Assembly (NCBI GenBank): GCA_045640725.1
Contig: JAZUFN010000087.1
Coordinates: 1 to 12,246 of the forward strand
Length of the DNA: 12,246 bases
DNA from: RGIG3528 sp045640725
GTDB taxonomy: Bacteria; Bacillota; Clostridia; Lachnospirales; Lachnospiraceae
Direction: 5' to 3'
Shown here: positions 7,134-12,246 of the stretch, one piece after another
Layout: each line of letters begins with the position of its first letter
Numbering within the stretch: position 1 is the first letter of the stretch
Translations under genes and position numbers: made by a program
The notes under the pieces: model-generated
The model's database searches: none
What the model saw: only the letters and a program-made list of their open reading frames with translations
What the model was told of the DNA's origin: nothing

Positions 7134-8498
7134 ATGATAAACAGACAGGAAGTAATTGAAACAAATAAAATGATTGAGGAAAGTCTTTTAGACGTACGTA
7201 CCATTACTCTTGGTATTAGTCTTTTAGATTGTATAGATGCTGACTTAAAGGTCTGTTGCGACAAAATCTATAACAAGATTACCACAGTGGCAAAGGACCT
7301 GGTAAAGACCGGACAGTTTATCGAAAAGGAATACCAGATTCCTATCGTAAACAAGCGTATTTCAGTTACACCCATTGCTCTGGTGGGTGGAGCTTGCTGC
7401 AAGACTCCGGAGGATTTCGTAGAGATAGCAAAGACTCTGGATAAGGCTGCCAAGACAGTAGGGGTAAATTTCCTGGGTGGCTATTCTGCTTTGGTATCAA
7501 AGGGCATGACTCCTGCAGAAAAGAATCTTATTTTATCTATTCCTAAGGCTCTTTCCTGCACAGATTTGGTATGTTCATCCGTAAATGTAGGCTCTACCAA
7601 GACAGGTATCAACATGGATGCTGTAGGTTTACTGGGAGAGATAGTGCTTAAGACAGCAGAGTACACCAAGGACAGGGATTGTCTGGGCTGTGCTAAGCTT
7701 GTTATTTTCTGCAATGCTCCTGATGACAATCCATTCATGGCAGGGGCTTTCCATGGTGTTACCGAGGCAGATGCCATCATCAACGTAGGTGTTTCCGGTC
7801 CCGGTGTAGTTAAAACAGCTTTGGAAAAGGTACGTGGAGAAAGCTTCGAGGTACTGTGTGAGACTATTAAGAAAACCGCATTCAAGATTACCCGTGTAGG
7901 TCAGTTGGTGGCCAAGGAAGCTTCTGAGATGCTGGGCATTCCTTTTGGTATAGTAGACCTCTCTCTGGCTCCGACACCTGCTATCGGTGACTCTGTAGCT
8001 GATATCCTTAAAGAAATCGGATTGGAGCATCCTGGCGCACCCGGTACAACAGCAGCCCTTGCCCTTTTAAACGACCAGGTGAAAAAGGGTGGTGTAATGG
8101 CGTCTTCTTATGTAGGTGGTCTTTCAGGAGCCTTTATCCCTGTTTCTGAGGATCAGGGTATGATAGATGCGGTAGAGGCCGGTGCCCTTACGCTGGAAAA
8201 GCTGGAAGCTATGACCTGTGTTTGTTCTGTAGGTCTGGATATGATAGCTATCCCGGGTGATACACCTGCTACTACCATTTCCGGTATTATTGCAGATGAA
8301 ACAGCTATAGGTATGATCAATCAGAAGACTACAGCTGTAAGACTTATCCCTGTTATTGGTAAAACAGTAGGGGAGACTGTTGAATTTGGTGGCCTTTTAG
8401 GCTATGCACCTATTATGCCGGTGAATAAATTTGATTGCAGCGCATTTGTCAATCGTACAGGCAGAATACCTGCGCCCATTCATTCATTTAAGAACTAA
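7134..8498 (+). CDS. DUF711 / PFL-family protein (UPF0210)
   Basis: A 454-residue cytoplasmic protein of the DUF711 (UPF0210) family, named PFL family for structural likeness to pyruvate formate-lyase barrels. Its reaction is not established. Recognisable blocks include the N-terminal ITLGISLLDC, KRISVTPIALVGG, VGSTKTGINMDAVGLLG (about 152-168), CNAPDDNPFMAGAFHG (193-208), the central INVGVSGPGVV (about 216-226), LAPTPAIGDSVADIL, GAPGTTAALALL and a C-terminal GGLLGYAPIMPVN. It is rich in cysteine, including adjacent pairs at 41-42 and 88-89 and a CLGC at 183-186. Length is as usual for the family. It starts after a TAAGGAG ribosome site at 7121-7127 and is paired with the ACT gene, which suggests that the small protein senses a metabolite and acts on this one. 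No classic RVxGY glycyl-radical motif is seen, so enzymatic radical chemistry should not be assumed. Confidence 0.93.
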   Translation: MINRQEVIETNKMIEESLLDVRTITLGISLLDCIDADLKVCCDKIYNKITTVAKDLVKTGQFIEKEYQIPIVNKRISVTPIALVGGACCKTPEDFVEIAKTLDKAAKTVGVNFLGGYSALVSKGMTPAEKNLILSIPKALSCTDLVCSSVNVGSTKTGINMDAVGLLGEIVLKTAEYTKDRDCLGCAKLVIFCNAPDDNPFMAGAFHGVTEADAIINVGVSGPGVVKTALEKVRGESFEVLCETIKKTAFKITRVGQLVAKEASEMLGIPFGIVDLSLAPTPAIGDSVADILKEIGLEHPGAPGTTAALALLNDQVKKGGVMASSYVGGLSGAFIPVSEDQGMIDAVEAGALTLEKLEAMTCVCSVGLDMIAIPGDTPATTISGIIADETAIGMINQKTTAVRLIPVIGKTVGETVEFGGLLGYAPIMPVNKFDCSAFVNRTGRIPAPIHSFKN

Positions 8499-8520
8499 TT
8501 AGGATAGGAAGTGTTTTTCC

Positions 8521-9966
8521 ATGGATTTTATAAAGAATATTGATTACAAGAACGTACTTAAGTATTTTACTGATCTTTGTGCCATTCCTCATGGCTCAGG
8601 AAATGTAAAGGAAATCTCTGATTTTCTATATGATTTTGCTAAAAAGCAGAATGTAGCAGCACGTCAGGATGAGGCTTATAATGTAGTTGCCTTTTTACCT
8701 GCCACAAAGGGTTATGAAGACAAGCCTGCTGTAATGCTCCAGGGCCATATGGACATGGTGTGCGAGAAAGATGCAGATTGCCCTCATGATTTTAAAAAGG
8801 ATCCCTTGGACCTTTTTGTGGAAGATGGTTGGCTGGGAGCCAGAGGCACTACACTGGGGGGCGATGATGGCGCAGCAGTAGCTGTTATGATGGCTATGAT
8901 GGCTGATAAGGAATTCCCTCATCCTGCCCTTGAGCTTATAATTACAACTGATGAAGAGACAGGTATGGATGGAGCCAAGGCTCTTGACTGTTCAGATTTG
9001 AAGGCTGAATATCTGGTGAATCTGGATTCGGAGCAGGAGGGTATTTACACCTGTGGATGTGCAGGTGGTGAAAGAGTATCCGTTTCTTTCCCTATGGAGA
9101 GCACAGATTTTACAGGTACTGTAATCAATCTTAAGATATGTGGACTTCAGGGTGGTCATTCCGGAGTAGAAATCGATAAAAACAGAACCAATGCCAATAA
9201 GGCTATGGCCCGTTTCCTTTTTACATTGAGAGAAGAGGTAGGCTTCGCGCTGCAGGATATTCATGGCGGTAAGCTGGATAATGCAATCCCTCGCGAGAGC
9301 TTTTCTACTATTGTAGTTCCGATGTTTGATGAAAAGGTATTCAAAGATGCCTTTGAGAAGATAAAAGCTGTTTTCAAGTATGAGCTTTCTGCTACCGAGC
9401 CTGATGCTGACATTGAGTTTAGCATAGGTGCTACAGAGGAAACAGCCGTATTTAACGATACTTCTACGGAAAAGCTGCTTTATTTCCTGATAAATTGTCC
9501 TAACGGTGTTCAGAAAATGAGCGGTAAAATGGCAGGGCTGGTTGAGAGCAGCTTGAATCTGGGTATCCTTTATACCAATGAATTTCTGGCTGTTATCAGA
9601 TTTTCTCTTAGAAGCTCTATATATTCCTATAGAGAATTTATGAGGAACAGAATCGCTTATTTGGCTGAGGTAATCGGTGGCGAGACTGAAGTAGAGGGAG
9701 GTTATCCCGGCTGGGATTATCAGGTAGATACTCATTTGCAGAAGACCTTTGCTTCATTATACAGAAAAGAGTATGATAAGGAGCCTGTAATGGCTGTTAT
9801 TCATGCAGGTTTGGAATGTGGACTTATTTCCGACAAGATGCCGGGACTTGATATTATTTCCATTGGTCCTGATATGAAAGATATTCATAGCCCCAACGAA
9901 AGACTTAATCTGGAATCAGTTGTCAGAGTGTACAAGTTTGTTGAAAAATTAGTAGTTGAACTGTAA
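8521..9966 (+). CDS. pepD: Aminoacyl-histidine (Xaa-His) dipeptidase, M20 family
   Basis: A 481-residue zinc dipeptidase of the M20 PepD group, which cleaves Xaa-His and other dipeptides in the cytoplasm to recover amino acids. Metal and catalytic residues are in place: H76 and D78 in QGHMDMVCEK, the bridging aspartate at 115 or 116 in GGDDG, catalytic E145 and ligand E146 in TDEETG, D169 in NLDSEQEG, and H456 in the C-terminal DIHSPNERL. The GLQGGHSG motif opens the lid (dimerisation) insertion at about residues 205-390. No signal peptide is present. AGGAAG at 8506-8511 lies nine bases before the ATG. The gene sits 22 bases after the DUF711 gene and 14 bases before the glycosidase gene, so it is probably in the same transcript. 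Confidence 0.94.
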   Translation: MDFIKNIDYKNVLKYFTDLCAIPHGSGNVKEISDFLYDFAKKQNVAARQDEAYNVVAFLPATKGYEDKPAVMLQGHMDMVCEKDADCPHDFKKDPLDLFVEDGWLGARGTTLGGDDGAAVAVMMAMMADKEFPHPALELIITTDEETGMDGAKALDCSDLKAEYLVNLDSEQEGIYTCGCAGGERVSVSFPMESTDFTGTVINLKICGLQGGHSGVEIDKNRTNANKAMARFLFTLREEVGFALQDIHGGKLDNAIPRESFSTIVVPMFDEKVFKDAFEKIKAVFKYELSATEPDADIEFSIGATEETAVFNDTSTEKLLYFLINCPNGVQKMSGKMAGLVESSLNLGILYTNEFLAVIRFSLRSSIYSYREFMRNRIAYLAEVIGGETEVEGGYPGWDYQVDTHLQKTFASLYRKEYDKEPVMAVIHAGLECGLISDKMPGLDIISIGPDMKDIHSPNERLNLESVVRVYKFVEKLVVEL

Positions 9967-9980
9967 ACATGGAGGATAGA

Positions 9981-12246
9981 ATGAATATTCTATTTAATGA
10001 TTCCTGGAGATTTTTAAAGACGGATGCAGATTTTTCTATTGAAGAAGCAGAAAAAGCCGCATCCGGCTTTTTTGCTCCGGGACAAGAGTTTAAAGAAGTG
10101 GAAATACCTCATGACTGGCTTATTTGGGATACCAATAATCTCTACGAGACAGGCACCGGCTGGTATGTAAAGGATTTTCAGCTGGATGAGATGGCTAACC
10201 ATGCTTTTTTGCGCTTTGACGGAGTCTATATGGACTCTGAGATTTTTATTAACGGTCAAAAAGCGTTTGAATGGAAATATGGTTATTCTACCTTTACTTT
10301 CGAGGTAACAAAGTATCTCGTATATGGAATGAACCGTATTTTTATCAAGGTTAATCATGTGTCTCCCAATACCCGCTGGTATAGCGGCGCAGGTATATAC
10401 AGAGATGTTCATTTTATTACTAAAAATGAAGCTTATCTGGTAGCTGACGGCACTTACGTGCATTCAACAGAGCTTGAGGATGGAGACTTTAAAATAGAGA
10501 TAGAGACAGAAGTATATAAGGGTAGCAGCGACTGCATGCCCGTATATTCCTTGTGGAAGGATGGGGCATTTGTAGCCAATCTGGGAGCAGGCAGGGAAAT
10601 GCGTAATGCCAGGGATTTATACCAGAAAAGACAGGAAAATAATCAGCGAAAGATAGGCGAAAGCGGCCTTACTGAATTTGCCATGCCTGATTTTAACGAA
10701 TTTGCGGATGTGACCATGTTTAAGGCTGAAGCAGTAGTGGAGAAACCTCTTCGCTGGGATACGGAAAGTCCGAATCTATATTCCCTGCATGTGGCTCTGG
10801 TGCCTGTAAAACGTCTTTTCGACGATGAGAGAATAGACAGCGAGCACATAAAAATAGGCTTTAAGAGCATTGTTTTTGATACGGAAAAAGGTCTCTTCCT
10901 GAACGGAAGAAATATAAAGATAAAGGGCGTGTGTGAGCATCATGATCTGGGCCTTTTAGGAGCTGCTTTCGATGTGGATGCTCTTCGCAGAAAGTTTGTA
11001 ATTCTTAAAAAGATGGGTGTGAATTCCATCAGAACTTCTCACAATATGCCTGCACCTCAGCTTTTTGATCTGTGCGACGAGATGGGCCTTTTGGTAGACT
11101 GTGAAGCTTTTGATATGTGGGAAATGCCTAAAACGGAATTTGATTATGCCAGATTTTTCCCTAAATGGTCCTACAAAGATGTACAAAGCTGGGTGAGACG
11201 GGACAGAAACAGGGCCTCCATCATTATGTGGTCTTTAGGCAATGAGATTCCTGATACCAATTGTGAGCATGGTGTACCTATTACCAAGCATCTGACTACC
11301 CAGGTGCTGAATTATGATCCAAAAATCAATGCTCATGTTACCATAGGCTCCAATTTCATGCCTTGGGATGGAGCTCAGGCCTGTGCTGAAGTGGTCAGGC
11401 TGGCCGGCTACAACTATACGGAAAAGCTTTATGAAGAGCATCATAAAAAACATCCGAATTATGTGATCTATGGCAGCGAGACTTCTTCCATAGTCAGCAG
11501 CCGTGGAGTATACCATTTCCCGGCAGCTCAGATTACCATGAGTGAAGATGATGAGCAGTGTTCCAGCCTGGGAAATTCTGCCGTATCCTGGGGAGCCAAG
11601 TCTATTGAAGCTTTGGTGTATGTTGACCGTGATATTCCTTTTTCTATGGGACAGTACCTCTGGACCGGGACCGACTATATAGGTGAGCCTACCCCTTATC
11701 AGACCAAGAATTCCTACTTTGGTCAGGTGGATACAGCAGGTTTCCCTAAGGACGACTATTATTGCCTTATGGCAGAATGGACCAAGCAGGAGGACAATCC
11801 TTTTGTTCATGTATATCCTTACTGGAGCTGGAATAAAGGGCAGCTTATAGACCTTAGGGCATGTACTACAGGAGATAGTGTGGAGCTTTTTCTGAATGGC
11901 AGAAGCCTGGGGAAAAAGTATATTGATCATAAGTCCGGCAAGGAGCTTTTCCCTGTATGGCAGGTGCCTTTTGAGGAGGGCGAAATAAAAGCAGTGGCCT
12001 ATGACCTTAGGGGCAATGTTATTGCTAAGCATATTCGCCATAGCTTTAAGGAGTCCAAATACCCTGTTCTTTCTGCAGAAGGGAATACCAGATATACGGT
12101 GTCTCAGAGAAAGCCTGATGGCACAGAGAGAAGCATTATTACCATCTATCCGGAAAAGGATAATGAACTGATATTTGTGGATATTTCAGCCTGCGATGAA
12201 GACGGATACACTGTAGAAAACGCTATGGATTATGTCGAAGTACAGG
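9981..12246 (+). CDS. Glycoside hydrolase family 2, beta-galactosidase-like (3' end outside window)
   Basis: The first 755 codons are open to the right edge; the C-terminus is missing. The order is GH2 layout: a jelly-roll sugar-binding domain (about 1-150, with GTGWYVKDF, LRFDGVYMDSEIFING and RWYSGAGIYRDVHF), an immunoglobulin-like domain to about 300, then a TIM barrel to about 600. The catalytic acid/base is E422 in SLGNEI and the nucleophile is E500 in YGSE. A DUF4982-like segment follows (about 640-680, containing VELFLNGRSLGKK). No signal peptide is seen, so it probably acts on imported oligosaccharides. GGAGG at 9971-9975 lies five bases before this ATG, which is why 9981 is preferred over the in-frame ATG at 9969. 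Beta-galactosidase is the likeliest activity, but GH2 members also include glucuronidases and mannosidases, so substrate is not certain. Confidence 0.93.
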   Translation, partial: MNILFNDSWRFLKTDADFSIEEAEKAASGFFAPGQEFKEVEIPHDWLIWDTNNLYETGTGWYVKDFQLDEMANHAFLRFDGVYMDSEIFINGQKAFEWKYGYSTFTFEVTKYLVYGMNRIFIKVNHVSPNTRWYSGAGIYRDVHFITKNEAYLVADGTYVHSTELEDGDFKIEIETEVYKGSSDCMPVYSLWKDGAFVANLGAGREMRNARDLYQKRQENNQRKIGESGLTEFAMPDFNEFADVTMFKAEAVVEKPLRWDTESPNLYSLHVALVPVKRLFDDERIDSEHIKIGFKSIVFDTEKGLFLNGRNIKIKGVCEHHDLGLLGAAFDVDALRRKFVILKKMGVNSIRTSHNMPAPQLFDLCDEMGLLVDCEAFDMWEMPKTEFDYARFFPKWSYKDVQSWVRRDRNRASIIMWSLGNEIPDTNCEHGVPITKHLTTQVLNYDPKINAHVTIGSNFMPWDGAQACAEVVRLAGYNYTEKLYEEHHKKHPNYVIYGSETSSIVSSRGVYHFPAAQITMSEDDEQCSSLGNSAVSWGAKSIEALVYVDRDIPFSMGQYLWTGTDYIGEPTPYQTKNSYFGQVDTAGFPKDDYYCLMAEWTKQEDNPFVHVYPYWSWNKGQLIDLRACTTGDSVELFLNGRSLGKKYIDHKSGKELFPVWQVPFEEGEIKAVAYDLRGNVIAKHIRHSFKESKYPVLSAEGNTRYTVSQRKPDGTERSIITIYPEKDNELIFVDISACDEDGYTVENAMDYVEVQ

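Noticed and set aside
8992..9735. Long open frame on the minus strand, 247 codons.
   Set aside because: It lies wholly antisense to the well-conserved dipeptidase, has no convincing ribosome site, and its translation has no recognisable domain.
11235..12041. Long open frame on the minus strand, 268 codons.
   Set aside because: It is antisense to the catalytic and DUF4982 regions of the GH2 gene; codon bias of the sense gene explains the lack of stops, and no ribosome site or domain is seen.
1..12246. Search for mobile elements, CRISPR repeats, tRNA or rRNA genes, and long direct or inverted repeats.
   Set aside because: No transposase, integrase, regularly spaced repeat, tRNA cloverleaf or rRNA segment could be seen by eye, and almost all bases are in conserved plus-strand genes.

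Overview
The window is a gene-dense, all-plus-strand stretch of a low-to-moderate GC Firmicutes chromosome, most likely a Lachnospiraceae or related Clostridia. This rests on protein character (a Bst-type DNA polymerase I without proofreading residues, a WalJ-like hydrolase, an ACT/DUF711 gene pair), strong purine-rich Shine-Dalgarno sites and sigma-A-like promoters. The genus is not determined. All genes have similar base and codon use, and I see no insertion sequence, phage gene, CRISPR array, tRNA or rRNA.

Layout. Bases 1-85 hold a good promoter and the ribosome site for a small zinc-finger membrane protein (86-469). Its stop codon overlaps the start of polA (DNA polymerase I). polA is followed at once by coaE (dephospho-CoA kinase). 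A 151-base gap then holds a second promoter candidate and a leader with two mutually exclusive helices, one of which covers the ribosome site of an FtsA/PilM-like actin-fold ATPase (3930-5954). This ATPase carries a long C-terminal extension that I read as repeated beta-grasp-like units. Next come a WalJ/YycJ-type metallo-beta-lactamase-fold protein, a 77-base gap with a hairpin over a Shine-Dalgarno site, an ACT-domain protein with a DUF711 (PFL-like) protein, an aminoacyl-histidine dipeptidase (PepD type), and the first 755 codons of a glycoside hydrolase family 2 enzyme that runs off the right edge.

How the genes fit. The left half is housekeeping: DNA repair and replication, coenzyme A synthesis, and an envelope or cell-division-like ATPase. 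The middle is a small-molecule-sensing ACT protein with an uncharacterised partner. The right end is peptide and sugar scavenging (dipeptidase, beta-galactosidase-like enzyme). Spacing is short throughout (one base of overlap to about 22 bases, apart from the two gaps above), so transcription in two or three linked units is likely. No convincing intrinsic terminator is visible.

The most interesting features are the switch-like leader before the FtsA-like gene, that gene's repeated C-terminal domains, the second Shine-Dalgarno-masking hairpin before the ACT gene, and the zinc-finger membrane protein coupled to polA. None of these amounts to a proven new system.
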